Below, one piece after another: positions 1 through 7,919 of a DNA stretch of 64,000 nucleotides. This stretch comes from Mannheimia glucosida (GTDB taxonomy: Bacteria; Pseudomonadota; Gammaproteobacteria; Enterobacterales; Pasteurellaceae), in assembly GCF_046267875.1 (NCBI RefSeq), contig NZ_CP176502.1, positions 682,001 through 746,000 of the forward strand, read 5' to 3'. The notes beneath the pieces were generated by a model. It searched no databases. It was not told the origin of the DNA and saw only the letters and a list, made by a program, of their open reading frames with translations. The translations under genes and the position numbers were made by a program. Each line of letters opens with the position of its first letter. Within the stretch, counting starts at the first letter, position 1.

Positions 1-8
1 TTCAAAAC

Positions 9-24
9 TGAAAAATTTATTTCA
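9..24. promoter_or_regulatory. Putative inositol-regulon operator, copy 1
   Basis: The 16-mer TGAAAAATTTATTTCA lies about 100 bp before the binding-protein gene. It is identical to the copy before iolD at 9916 and is an imperfect palindrome with TGAAA/TTTCA arms. It is likely the site of the RpiR-type regulator encoded at 15148. The regulator assignment is inference from shared occurrence. Confidence 0.65.
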
Positions 25-125
25 TTGAGGTTTGTTATTGAAATAAGACTTAAGTTTCCTTCGCAGTTTGAAGTAACATTGGCAATATTCGCCGTTAATT
101 CCCATCTTAAAAAGAGGATTTTGTA

Positions 126-1064
126 ATGAAAAAGCGTATTAAATTTGTATTGAGTGCTTTAACGTTAGGCTTAGCAATGAACAGCTTTGCGAAAGATGAG
201 CTTGTGGTATTTAGCTTACCGAACCTATCCAGCCCGTTTGAAGTTCAACTACAAAAAGTAGCGGTAGAAACCAGTAAAAAGTTGGAGATCAAATTGCAAG
301 TATTAGACGGGCAAAGTTCTTCTACTAAACAGGCTTCTGACTTAGAAAATGCAATTACCCGTGGTGCGAAAGGCATTATCATTTCCCCGAATGATGTGAA
401 TGCGATTTCAGGTGCGGTGGAAGAAATTATCAAAGAAAAAATTCCTGCTGCGACACTAGACCGAAAAGTTGAAAGCAGTAAGCCGGTTCCTCATTTCGGA
501 GCAAATAACTACACAGGTGGCCAAGAAGTCGCAAAAGCGGTGAAAGCCAAATACCCGAATGGGGCAAAAATTATTCTTTTAACCGGTCAGCCGGGTTCAA
601 CTTCTAACATTGAACGTACCAAAGGTATTCGTGATGAATTAGCTGCCGGTGGCGATAAATATAAAATTGTGGTTGATCAAACCGGTAACTGGCTCCGTTC
701 TGAGGGCTTACGCATTATTGAAAGTGTGTTACCAACCTTAAAAGAGAAACCAGAAGTGATTATTTCAGCGAATGACGATATGGCACTCGGTGCGATTGAA
801 GCATTGCGTAGTCAAGGTTTAAAAGCAGGTGATATTTTAGTGACCGGCTTTGACTCAACCCCTGAAGCACTCGCTCGTGTGAAAGATGGCTGGTTGTATC
901 TCACCGCTGACCAACGCCCAAGTTTTGCAGTAAGTACGGCATTAGAGCAAGTGGTAGGCAATATCCGTGAGAGCAAAGAAGTGAGCGGTGCGGACTATCC
1001 GCCAAAAATTATCCTGAAAGATAACCTGCAAGAAGCAGAGCGTTTTGCAGAAATCAGCGAATAA
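126..1064 (+). CDS. Sugar (probably myo-inositol) ABC transporter, periplasmic binding protein
   Basis: This 312-aa protein belongs to the ribose/inositol type I periplasmic-binding family (RbsB-like). A Sec signal peptide (MKKR, then a hydrophobic stretch ending NSFA) is cleaved near residue 22, and the mature part has the two-lobe pattern with motifs such as SPNDVNAI and ANDDMALGAIEAL. AAGAGGA precedes the ATG. It is first in an operon with the ATPase at 1115 and the permease at 2671, next to inositol catabolic genes, so inositol is the likeliest ligand. Ribose or another polyol cannot be excluded from sequence alone. It carries a putative regulon operator upstream and a terminator-like hairpin just downstream, which could raise its level over the membrane parts. 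Confidence 0.88.
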   Translation: MKKRIKFVLSALTLGLAMNSFAKDELVVFSLPNLSSPFEVQLQKVAVETSKKLEIKLQVLDGQSSSTKQASDLENAITRGAKGIIISPNDVNAISGAVEEIIKEKIPAATLDRKVESSKPVPHFGANNYTGGQEVAKAVKAKYPNGAKIILLTGQPGSTSNIERTKGIRDELAAGGDKYKIVVDQTGNWLRSEGLRIIESVLPTLKEKPEVIISANDDMALGAIEALRSQGLKAGDILVTGFDSTPEALARVKDGWLYLTADQRPSFAVSTALEQVVGNIRESKEVSGADYPPKIILKDNLQEAERFAEISE

Positions 1065-1071
1065 TTTATCT

Positions 1072-1103
1072 GCCTTCCGGCTGAGGTCGGAGGGCGTTTT
1101 TTT
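1072..1103 (+). terminator. Intra-operon terminator-like hairpin
   Basis: An 8-bp stem (GCCTTCCG with CGGAGGGC, one G-T pair) is followed by seven T. It sits between the binding-protein gene and the ATPase gene, only about 10 bp before the latter's ribosome site. Partial termination here would give more binding protein than ATPase and permease. Confidence 0.65.
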
Positions 1104-1114
1104 ACGGAGGTTGT

Positions 1115-2659
1115 ATGTCTACTCCCTTACTTGAAGTGAAAGATCTGACAAAAAGTTTCTCTGGTGTAATGGCACTCAATGGTGTGAAACTGACCGTGGG
1201 AAAAGGCGAAGTTCACGCATTGTTAGGTGAAAACGGTGCAGGAAAATCGACCTTATTAAAGGCACTTTCAGGTGCTCAGCCACAAACGAGTGGTGAAATT
1301 ATCTTTAACGGTGAAACCTTAAGTTTGAGCGATTCCCCGTTTGATCGCCAACTCAAAGGCATCGTAACGATTTATCAAGAATTTAACTTGCTACCGAATA
1401 TGACGGTTGCTGAAAACTTCTTTTTGGGCAGAGAGCCGGTGAAAGGCTTATTCGTCAATGAAAAAGCAGTAAATGAGGAAGCACAATTAGTGCTGGATAA
1501 TCTCGGCTTAAATATCAAACCTGATACCCAAGTATCTCGTTTAAGTGTTGCTCAACAGCAGATGGTCGAAATTGCCCGAGCAATGACCTTAAACGCCAAA
1601 CTGATCATTATGGACGAACCGTCCGCTGCCTTAAGTGATAAAGAGGTGGAAACACTGCATCAAATCGTGCGTGATTTAAAAAGCCGTGGCATTAGCGTGA
1701 TTTATGTGACTCACCGCTTAAACGAAGTGTTTGCCCTGTGTGACCGCTTTACCGTTTTCCAAGACGGACGTTACTCCGGTGAAGGTGAAGTCAAAAATGT
1801 GAATGTCGATCAAATTATCAAAATGATGGTAGGACGTGAAGTTGCCTTTACCCGTCGTCCACCGGAAGAGACTCACCATACCCACCGTCCAATACGTTTG
1901 GCAGTGAAAAATCTGCATCGGGAAAAACCGGCACTAGATCCGCACGGTATTGCTTTGCATGGTGTCTCTTTTAATATTCACGAGGGTGAAGTGTTAGGAA
2001 TTGCCGGCTTAGTTGGTGCTGGTCGGACTGAAATCGCCCGTTGTCTGTTTGGAGTGGAAAATTACACAGCAGATGAAATCAGCCTAGACGGTAAACCTTA
2101 TGCCGCTACCTCGCCGTTAGATGCTTTGGAAAAAGGGGTTGCCCTTGTGCCGGAAGATCGCAAAAAAGAGGGCTTAGTTCTCGGTTTACCGATTAAAACC
2201 AATATGACCCTACCGATTTTAAGCAAATTATTGAAGGGTAACTTGTTTGTCGATAATCAAAAAGAAGATGATTTAATCGAAACCTATCGCCAAGCATTAC
2301 GCATCAAAATGGCAAGTAGCGAACTTGAAGCCCGCAAATTATCGGGTGGTAATCAGCAAAAAGTGATTTTAGCCCGTTGTATGGCACTCAACCCGAAAGT
2401 ACTAATTGTTGATGAGCCGACACGAGGTATTGATGTGGGGGCAAAATCTGAGGTTCACCAAGTGCTGTTTGATATGGCAAAACAAGGCGTTGCGGTATTG
2501 GTGATTTCCTCCGATTTACCGGAAATTATGGCGATTTCCGACCGCATTATCACTCTTTCCGAAGGTCGGGTAACCGGCGAAATTCACGGCGATGATGCCA
2601 CCGAAGAAAAATTAATGTCAATGATGGCTGTTGGCGTTCAGCGTAAAGCGGCAGCATAA
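1115..2659 (+). CDS. Sugar ABC transporter ATP-binding protein (double-domain, RbsA/MglA type)
   Basis: This 514-aa protein has two fused ABC cassettes, as in RbsA, MglA and XylG. Cassette 1 shows Walker A GENGAGKST near residue 38, an LSVAQQQMVEIARA signature and Walker B LIIMDEPSAAL. Cassette 2 has a degenerate P-loop (GLVGAGRTE) but an intact LSGGNQQKVILAR signature and VLIVDEPTRGID. This asymmetry is normal in the family. The start has a strong ACGGAGG. It energises import together with the permease at 2671. The substrate is inferred from the iol neighbours. Confidence 0.9.
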   Translation: MSTPLLEVKDLTKSFSGVMALNGVKLTVGKGEVHALLGENGAGKSTLLKALSGAQPQTSGEIIFNGETLSLSDSPFDRQLKGIVTIYQEFNLLPNMTVAENFFLGREPVKGLFVNEKAVNEEAQLVLDNLGLNIKPDTQVSRLSVAQQQMVEIARAMTLNAKLIIMDEPSAALSDKEVETLHQIVRDLKSRGISVIYVTHRLNEVFALCDRFTVFQDGRYSGEGEVKNVNVDQIIKMMVGREVAFTRRPPEETHHTHRPIRLAVKNLHREKPALDPHGIALHGVSFNIHEGEVLGIAGLVGAGRTEIARCLFGVENYTADEISLDGKPYAATSPLDALEKGVALVPEDRKKEGLVLGLPIKTNMTLPILSKLLKGNLFVDNQKEDDLIETYRQALRIKMASSELEARKLSGGNQQKVILARCMALNPKVLIVDEPTRGIDVGAKSEVHQVLFDMAKQGVAVLVISSDLPEIMAISDRIITLSEGRVTGEIHGDDATEEKLMSMMAVGVQRKAAA

Positions 2660-2670
2660 GAGAGGTTTGT

Positions 2671-3699
2671 ATGACAACGCAATTTCTAAAAAATATGGGT
2701 ATGGTCGATGACAAAGGAAAAATCGATTTTATCGCCTTCTTTGAACGTTTCGGCGTACTGATTTTCTTGATTTTACTGATTATTTTCTTCACCTCACAAA
2801 ACGGGGCATTTCTATCGCAACGCAACATCTATAATGTTTTAACCGAAGTGTCGATTTTCGGCATTATGGCGGTAGGAATGACCTTTGTTATCTTAACCGC
2901 AGGGATCGATCTCTCTGTCGGCTCAATCCTTGCTGTGGCCGCAATGTTCGCTGCCTATATTATCAAAGGCGATAATACGGTAACGGTAGAAGCCGGTGCT
3001 TGGGGCGGAATGAGCTGGCTGATAGGTTTGGGTATCTGTTTAGGTTTAGGCACTTTAATTGGTTGGTTACACGGCTTGGGCGTCACTAAACTCAAACTGC
3101 CACCGTTTATTATCACTCTTGGCGGTATGACAATTTGGCGTGGTTTAACACTCGTGTTAAATAACGGCTCGCCAATTGCCGGATTTGACGAAGGCTACCG
3201 CTGGTGGGGACGTGGCGATATTTTAGGTGTACCGGTGCCGGTAGTGATTTTTGCCGTAGTCGCTATTATCGGTTACTTCGCATTGCATAAAACCCGCTGG
3301 GGACGCTATGTGTACTCCGTAGGCGGCAACCCGGAAGCAGCTCGTTTAGCCGGTGTGAATATCAACCGCACCTTAGTCAGCGTTTATGTGGTAATAGGTG
3401 CATTGGCAGGACTTGCCGGTTTCATTCTCTCGGCTCGTCTGGGCAGTGCGGAATCTGTTGCCGGTGTCTCTTTTGAATTGCGTGTAATTGCCTCAGTGGT
3501 TATCGGCGGAACTTCCCTAATGGGCGGTTACGGACGAGTCACAGGCACCATCATCGGCTCGATTATTATGGGCGTATTGATTAATGGTTTAGTGCTGATG
3601 GACGTTTCCGCTTACTACCAACAAATCATTATGGGCTTAATCATCATCCTTGCCGTTGCCTTCGACACCTATGCGAAGAGCAGACGAGGAGCATTATAG
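2671..3699 (+). CDS. Sugar ABC transporter permease (RbsC family)
   Basis: This 342-aa, very hydrophobic protein has about 8-10 membrane segments. It includes family signatures such as GIDLSVGSILA near residue 80, a PPFIITLGGMTIWRG stretch and SVGGNPEAARLAGVN near residue 225, the typical cytoplasmic loop that contacts the ATPase. It starts 11 bp after the ATPase stop, with AGAGAGG as ribosome site, so the genes are co-transcribed. It forms the membrane channel of the importer; the substrate is probably inositol by context. Confidence 0.9.
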   Translation: MTTQFLKNMGMVDDKGKIDFIAFFERFGVLIFLILLIIFFTSQNGAFLSQRNIYNVLTEVSIFGIMAVGMTFVILTAGIDLSVGSILAVAAMFAAYIIKGDNTVTVEAGAWGGMSWLIGLGICLGLGTLIGWLHGLGVTKLKLPPFIITLGGMTIWRGLTLVLNNGSPIAGFDEGYRWWGRGDILGVPVPVVIFAVVAIIGYFALHKTRWGRYVYSVGGNPEAARLAGVNINRTLVSVYVVIGALAGLAGFILSARLGSAESVAGVSFELRVIASVVIGGTSLMGGYGRVTGTIIGSIIMGVLINGLVLMDVSAYYQQIIMGLIIILAVAFDTYAKSRRGAL

Positions 3700-3708
3700 A
3701 TAGCTAAC

Positions 3709-3755
3709 ACAAGCGGTCTGATTTTGTAAAAATTTTGCAAAACCAGACCGCTTGT
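3709..3755. terminator. Inverted uptake-sequence pair acting as terminator
   Basis: ACAAGCGGTCTG and its complement flank a 23-bp AT-rich loop. Two uptake signal sequences in opposite orientation form a strong stem right after the permease gene. In Pasteurellaceae such pairs commonly end transcripts. Confidence 0.75.
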
Positions 3756-3759
3756 TTAT

Positions 3760-3800
3760 TACTCCCCTCTTTAGAAAAGAGGGGTAGGGGGAGATTTGAC
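3760..3800. repeat. Short intergenic hairpin repeat (CCCCTCTTT type)
   Basis: CCCCTCTTT-AGA-AAAGAGGGG forms a 9-bp stem with a 3-base loop, followed by TAGGGGGAGAT. A degenerate relative (CTCCCCTCGTAGCTCAAAGAGGAG) lies at about 7883-7907 near iolD. It looks like a dispersed short repeat. The rest of the gap up to 3940 holds no gene that I can see. Confidence 0.5.
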
Positions 3801-3940
3801 AGAAGAGATTAGCGTAGAAAACAATCAAAAAATTCAATATGTCATTCTCTTTCACTATCCGTCACTACTGCCAAATTTCTCTTACCCTCGAGCCGTTCAA
3901 AGAAAGGATATTACATATTCTTAAAGATTAAGGATACTTT

Positions 3941-5074
3941 ATGAAAACCATCAAAATCGGCTTAGTTGGCACCGGCTATATCGGTCGCTGCCACGCCATT
4001 GCCTACGCTCAAGCCCCTACCCTGTTTCCACTTAAAGGCAAAATCCAACTGGAATACCTTGCTGAAATCAACCAAGCATTAGCCGATCAAAAAGCCCGAG
4101 AATTCGGCTTTCAGCGTGCCACAGACGATTGGCGAAAATTGGTTGCTGATCCGAATGTCGATGTGGTGGACATTTGCACGCCGAATTTTCTGCACAAAGA
4201 AATTGCCTTAGAAGCGATTAAACACGGCAAACACGTCTATTCAGAAAAACCGCTTGCACTTACCGCCCAAGATGCCAAAGAAATGGTGATTGCCGCTCAA
4301 CAAGCGGGAGTTAAAACCTTAGTCGGTTTCAACTATATCAAAAATCCAACCACCCAACTGGCTCGCCAAATTATTCAAAATGGCGAAATTGGTGACGTAG
4401 TGCATTTTTATGGTACGCATAACGAAGATTATCTCGCTAACCCTAATACCCCGATCGATTGGCACTGCTACAAAGCCAAAGCCGGACTTGGCACGTTGGG
4501 GGATTTAGCCGCACATATTGTCAGTATCGCACACTATTTAGTCGGTTCAGACATTGAGCGTGTTATCGGCGATATGCAAACGGTGATTGAAGAACGCCCT
4601 AGTCCGTACAATCCGGCAGAAAAAATCAGAGTAGAAAACGAAGATCAGGCAAGTAGTCTTGTGCGATTTGCTAATGGGGTAATGGGCACGCTCGAAAGCT
4701 CCCGCATTGCCTGTGGGCGTAAAATGGGGCTGACCTATGTAGTAACTGGCACCAAAGGCGCGCTCAGCTACACCCAAGAACGAATGGCGGAACTCAAACT
4801 CTATCTGCACGATGACGACAAATCCCGCCAAGGATTCAAAACCATTTTAGTCGGCCCGGAACACCCCGACTACGCTGCTTTTTGCGTGAGTGCCGGCCAC
4901 GGTATCGGTTTCAACGACCAAAAAGCGGTGGAAATCCGTGATCTCATCAACGGAATCGCTGCCGATGACCCAATGTACCCCGATTTTGAAGAGGGCTATA
5001 AAATCTCCCGTGTATTGGAAGCGATTGCGAAATCGGCGGAGGAGAAAAGGTGGGTGGAGGTGAGTAAGATTTAA
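3941..5074 (+). CDS. Gfo/Idh/MocA family dehydrogenase, probably inositol-related
   Basis: This 377-aa NAD(P)-dependent oxidoreductase has an N-terminal Rossmann fold (GLVGTGYIGRCHA), the EKP motif (YSEKPLA, near residue 105) typical of the family, and a C-terminal alpha/beta domain with a likely catalytic DLAAHIVSIAHYL stretch. It is longer than IolG at 5886 and clearly a different subgroup. Its place between the importer and iolG suggests it oxidises an inositol isomer or derivative such as scyllo-inositol, but the substrate is inference. No regulon palindrome was found in its upstream 240 bp. A terminator follows at 5097. Confidence 0.82.
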   Translation: MKTIKIGLVGTGYIGRCHAIAYAQAPTLFPLKGKIQLEYLAEINQALADQKAREFGFQRATDDWRKLVADPNVDVVDICTPNFLHKEIALEAIKHGKHVYSEKPLALTAQDAKEMVIAAQQAGVKTLVGFNYIKNPTTQLARQIIQNGEIGDVVHFYGTHNEDYLANPNTPIDWHCYKAKAGLGTLGDLAAHIVSIAHYLVGSDIERVIGDMQTVIEERPSPYNPAEKIRVENEDQASSLVRFANGVMGTLESSRIACGRKMGLTYVVTGTKGALSYTQERMAELKLYLHDDDKSRQGFKTILVGPEHPDYAAFCVSAGHGIGFNDQKAVEIRDLINGIAADDPMYPDFEEGYKISRVLEAIAKSAEEKRWVEVSKI

Positions 5075-5096
5075 TAATTACATTAAAATCGAAACC

Positions 5097-5125
5097 TATC
5101 TCAAATTGGTTGAGATACGTTTTTT
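5097..5125 (+). terminator. Rho-independent terminator
   Basis: TATCTCAA and TTGAGATA form an 8-bp stem, followed by CG and six T. It ends the dehydrogenase transcript. It also lies just before the ATG of the membrane protein at 5143. Confidence 0.7.
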
Positions 5126-5142
5126 ACATTTAAGGAAAAATT

Positions 5143-5823
5143 ATGAGTTCAATTAAAGAAATTTTTAGCACAAAAAACAGCCCTATCAATGTTCTTATGC
5201 AAACAGAATGGTTTTTAGGCTTCATATTGATAGTTGTTTATTTGGATGCTTACTTCCAACTTGTTCATCAAGTGCCTATCTATATTGCAATACAGCAAAG
5301 GGAAATATATCTCACAAATGCCATTGATTATATTGCAGCAATTTCTTTCTTCTCAATAACATTTACGGCGTTGTTTACACTAATGCGTTTCTTGCATATT
5401 TTTTTACTTTCAAATTTATTGGATAAAATAGGCTGCAAAACCTATGAATTACCTAAATCGGAGGAAGCTAAAGATTTTAAGAGAATCTCAGACTTAAAAA
5501 TACAAGCTGCTAGAGAGAATAATAAAGAACTCAGATATTATTGTGAAAAAGCAGAAGAAAAAATTAGAATGAGAATATCAATATCTCGCCGTTTTTTAGG
5601 TATTATTTTTTTCACAATTATTCATATATACTTTGCAAAAGAGTGGGAAAATTATCCTCTTATGTTCAGATTTATTTTTGAATATCTAGAAACTCAACCA
5701 GAGGATTTAAAATATTTTATTGGTACTATATTAACTCTTTTGATGATTCCCGTATTCTATTTATTCGAGCAAGCAATCAAAATTGAAAATGATTTTATTC
5801 ATTTCCCAAACGATAATGAATAA
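5143..5823 (+). CDS. Unrecognised membrane protein
   Basis: This 226-aa protein matches no family I recognise. It has four probable membrane segments: near residues 24-44, 62-85, 150-167 and 188-206. The last two follow a charged central region (about 95-148) rich in Lys, Glu and Arg that may be coiled coil. The start has AAGGAAAAATTATG. It is notably AT-rich against its neighbours and sits between two inositol dehydrogenase genes, so it may be a later insertion. A terminator precedes it and an uptake-sequence pair follows it. No function can be assigned. Confidence 0.65.
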   Translation: MSSIKEIFSTKNSPINVLMQTEWFLGFILIVVYLDAYFQLVHQVPIYIAIQQREIYLTNAIDYIAAISFFSITFTALFTLMRFLHIFLLSNLLDKIGCKTYELPKSEEAKDFKRISDLKIQAARENNKELRYYCEKAEEKIRMRISISRRFLGIIFFTIIHIYFAKEWENYPLMFRFIFEYLETQPEDLKYFIGTILTLLMIPVFYLFEQAIKIENDFIHFPNDNE

Positions 5824-5828
5824 AAACC

Positions 5829-5872
5829 CAAGCGGTCGATTTTGCAGAATTTTATACAAAACCGACCGCTTG
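5829..5872. terminator. Inverted uptake-sequence pair, bidirectional terminator
   Basis: CAAGCGGTCG and CGACCGCTTG flank an AT-rich loop between convergent genes, the membrane protein (+) and iolG (-). It can stop transcription from both sides. Confidence 0.75.
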
Positions 5873-5885
5873 TATTAGTAATAAA

Positions 5886-6896
5886 TTACGCCACTTCACT
5901 CAATTTCACTGGTCGGTTTTCTTCCAGTGATTTTTTCGCAGCTAAGGCAATAAGTACCGGTTGTAAGCCGTCATTGCCGTTTACTAACGTCGGTTTGTCG
6001 TTTACCACAGAATCTACGAAACAGCTGATTTCATCGGCGAAAGATTGCATATAACGTTCTAAGAAGAAGTATTTTGGTTTTTCCGCCACTACGCCGTTTT
6101 CACCTGAGAATACGGCAGTTGAGCCGGTGTCATTGGTGATATGGATTGCCCCTTTCGAGCCGAACACTTCCGCACGTTGGTCGTAGCCGTAGGCAGCTTT
6201 GCGACTGTTGTCGATCACGCCGATTGCCCCGTTTTTCAGTTTCAATGTGATCACGGCAGTATCAATATCGCCCGCCTTGCCGATTTCAGGATTTACTAAT
6301 ACGGTGCCGACTGCAAACACTTCTTCTACTTCGCTGCCGGATAAATAACGAATCATATCAAAGTCGTGAATGGTCATATCAAAGAACATTCCACCAGAGA
6401 CTTTCACATATTCGATTGGCGGGGCTTCCGGATCACGAGAGGTTACTCGGATAACGTGCGGTTCGCCAATATCACCTGCCGCCACACGGTCTTTAATCGC
6501 TTTGAAGTTATGGTCGAAGCGGCGGTTAAAGCCCACTTGGAATTTTACACCGGCTTTTTCGACTGCACTCAATACTTCACGGATTTTAGCTGGGTCTGCA
6601 TCTACCGGTTTTTCACAGAAAACGTGTTTGCCAGCCTGTGCTGCCTCAATCGAAATCGGGGCGTGAGTGTTGGTGGAAGAGCAGACCAATACCGCATCAA
6701 TTTCCGGATCTTGCAGGATTTTTTTATAGTCATCATAAACTTCCGGAATGCCCATCGATTTTGCCCAAGCGGTCAATTCTTCGGTAATTTTTACATCAGA
6801 GATTGCTTTGATTCCAGCACCTTTAACATATTTGCTAATACTTTCAGAATGCACACGTCCAATACGGCCTGCACCAATAATACCTACTTTTAACAT
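5886..6896 (-). CDS. iolG: myo-Inositol 2-dehydrogenase
   Basis: IolG oxidises myo-inositol to scyllo-inosose with NAD+, the first step of inositol degradation. The 336-aa protein starts MLKVGIIGAGRIGRVH (Rossmann loop), has FCEKPVDAD (EKP motif) near residue 97 and the family's GGMFFDMTIHDFDMIRYL with catalytic Asp and His near residue 175. An upstream in-frame start exists, but the ATG at 6896 has GGAG seven bases before it and lies one base after the iolE stop. It is the last gene of iolD-iolE-iolG. Confidence 0.93.
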   Translation of the reverse strand: MLKVGIIGAGRIGRVHSESISKYVKGAGIKAISDVKITEELTAWAKSMGIPEVYDDYKKILQDPEIDAVLVCSSTNTHAPISIEAAQAGKHVFCEKPVDADPAKIREVLSAVEKAGVKFQVGFNRRFDHNFKAIKDRVAAGDIGEPHVIRVTSRDPEAPPIEYVKVSGGMFFDMTIHDFDMIRYLSGSEVEEVFAVGTVLVNPEIGKAGDIDTAVITLKLKNGAIGVIDNSRKAAYGYDQRAEVFGSKGAIHITNDTGSTAVFSGENGVVAEKPKYFFLERYMQSFADEISCFVDSVVNDKPTLVNGNDGLQPVLIALAAKKSLEENRPVKLSEVA

Positions 6897-6897
6897 A

Positions 6898-7794
6898 TTA
6901 AACTCCTGCGGTTTCACGGATATATTTTCTGCCTTTGAGGGCGTATTCAAACGGGTTGGCAAGCGCCGGATCTTGTTCGGCTTCTACCACCATCCAGCCT
7001 TTGTAGTCGTGTTTTTCTAAAATATCGAAAATCGGACGGAAATCAATGACACCATCGCCCGGTACGGTAAAGGTGCCTTTTTTCACGCCTTCTAAGAAGC
7101 TTAAATCTTTTGCTTTTACTTCCGCCACGACTTCATCACGCACATCTTTTAAGTGAACGTGGATAATACGGTCGATATATTTTTCCAGCACGCCGAGCAT
7201 CGCTTTTTGGCAGCCTTCGGAATAGTACAAATGCCCTGAATCAAACAACAGATAGACATCATCATTCACTTCCGCCATATAGCGATCGACCTCTTCGGGT
7301 GTTTGAATACCGGTTCCCATATGGTGATGCAGGCAGACTTTCATTCCTTTTTCGGCGGCAAGTTTCGCTAATTCGTTATAGCCTTCCGCCATACGTTTCC
7401 AATCTTCATCGTTGAAAATCGGTTTTTCTTTGAACACAGATTTGGTTGTGCCTTGAATACTGCGACTCTGTTCGGAACAGCCGATCACTTTTGCACCCAT
7501 TGCGTGCAGGAAATCACGGTGTTTGATGAACTCGGCAATGGTCTCTTCCCGTTTACCGTCCACAAAGAAGGTGCTGAACCATGCATTACAGATTTGAATG
7601 CCACGCACGTCCAGTTTGTGTTTTAACACCGCAACATCACGCGGATATTTATTACCCACTTCACAGCCCGTGTAGCCGGCAAGTGCCATCTCACTCACAC
7701 ACTGCTCGAAAGTGTTTTCCGCACCCAGTTCTGGCAGGTCATCGTTCGTCCAACCGATTGGGGCAATGCCTAATTGAATGTTTTCAGCTTTCAT
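6898..7794 (-). CDS. iolE: myo-Inosose-2 dehydratase
   Basis: IolE removes water from scyllo-inosose to give 3D-(3,5/4)-trihydroxycyclohexane-1,2-dione. The 298-aa TIM-barrel protein (xylose isomerase-like) starts MKAENIQLGIAPIGWTNDD, typical of IolE, and shows the metal-binding pattern LHHHMGTG, LLFDSGHLYY, HVHLKDVR and a late VVEAEQDPA. Length is normal. It is followed directly by iolG with a 1-bp gap, and preceded by iolD with an uptake-sequence pair between. The good ribosome site GAGG precedes its ATG. Confidence 0.94.
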   Translation of the reverse strand: MKAENIQLGIAPIGWTNDDLPELGAENTFEQCVSEMALAGYTGCEVGNKYPRDVAVLKHKLDVRGIQICNAWFSTFFVDGKREETIAEFIKHRDFLHAMGAKVIGCSEQSRSIQGTTKSVFKEKPIFNDEDWKRMAEGYNELAKLAAEKGMKVCLHHHMGTGIQTPEEVDRYMAEVNDDVYLLFDSGHLYYSEGCQKAMLGVLEKYIDRIIHVHLKDVRDEVVAEVKAKDLSFLEGVKKGTFTVPGDGVIDFRPIFDILEKHDYKGWMVVEAEQDPALANPFEYALKGRKYIRETAGV

Positions 7795-7833
7795 AGAGAA
7801 ACCTCGTTTGATTTATAGAGATAAATTTGGATG

Positions 7834-7877
7834 CAAGCGGTTATTTTTATCAAAAATTTTGCAAATTTGACCGCTTG
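7834..7877. terminator. Inverted uptake-sequence pair between iolD and iolE
   Basis: CAAGCGGT and ACCGCTTG flank an AT-rich loop. It is inside the presumed iolD-iolE-iolG transcript, so it may be a partial terminator. No separate promoter or regulon palindrome for iolE was seen in this 125-bp gap. Confidence 0.6.
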
Positions 7878-7919
7878 ATATTCTCCCCTCGTAGCTCAAA
7901 GAGGAGAATTGTTTTTTAA

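Noticed and set aside
3700..3940. Regulon palindrome before the dehydrogenase at 3941
   Set aside because: I looked for TGAAA-N6-TTTCA here and found only AT-rich sequence (for example AAAAAATTCAA) without the paired arms.
6366..6893. 175-residue plus-strand frame opposite iolG
   Set aside because: It is a shadow of iolG; the minus-strand frame has clear dehydrogenase motifs.
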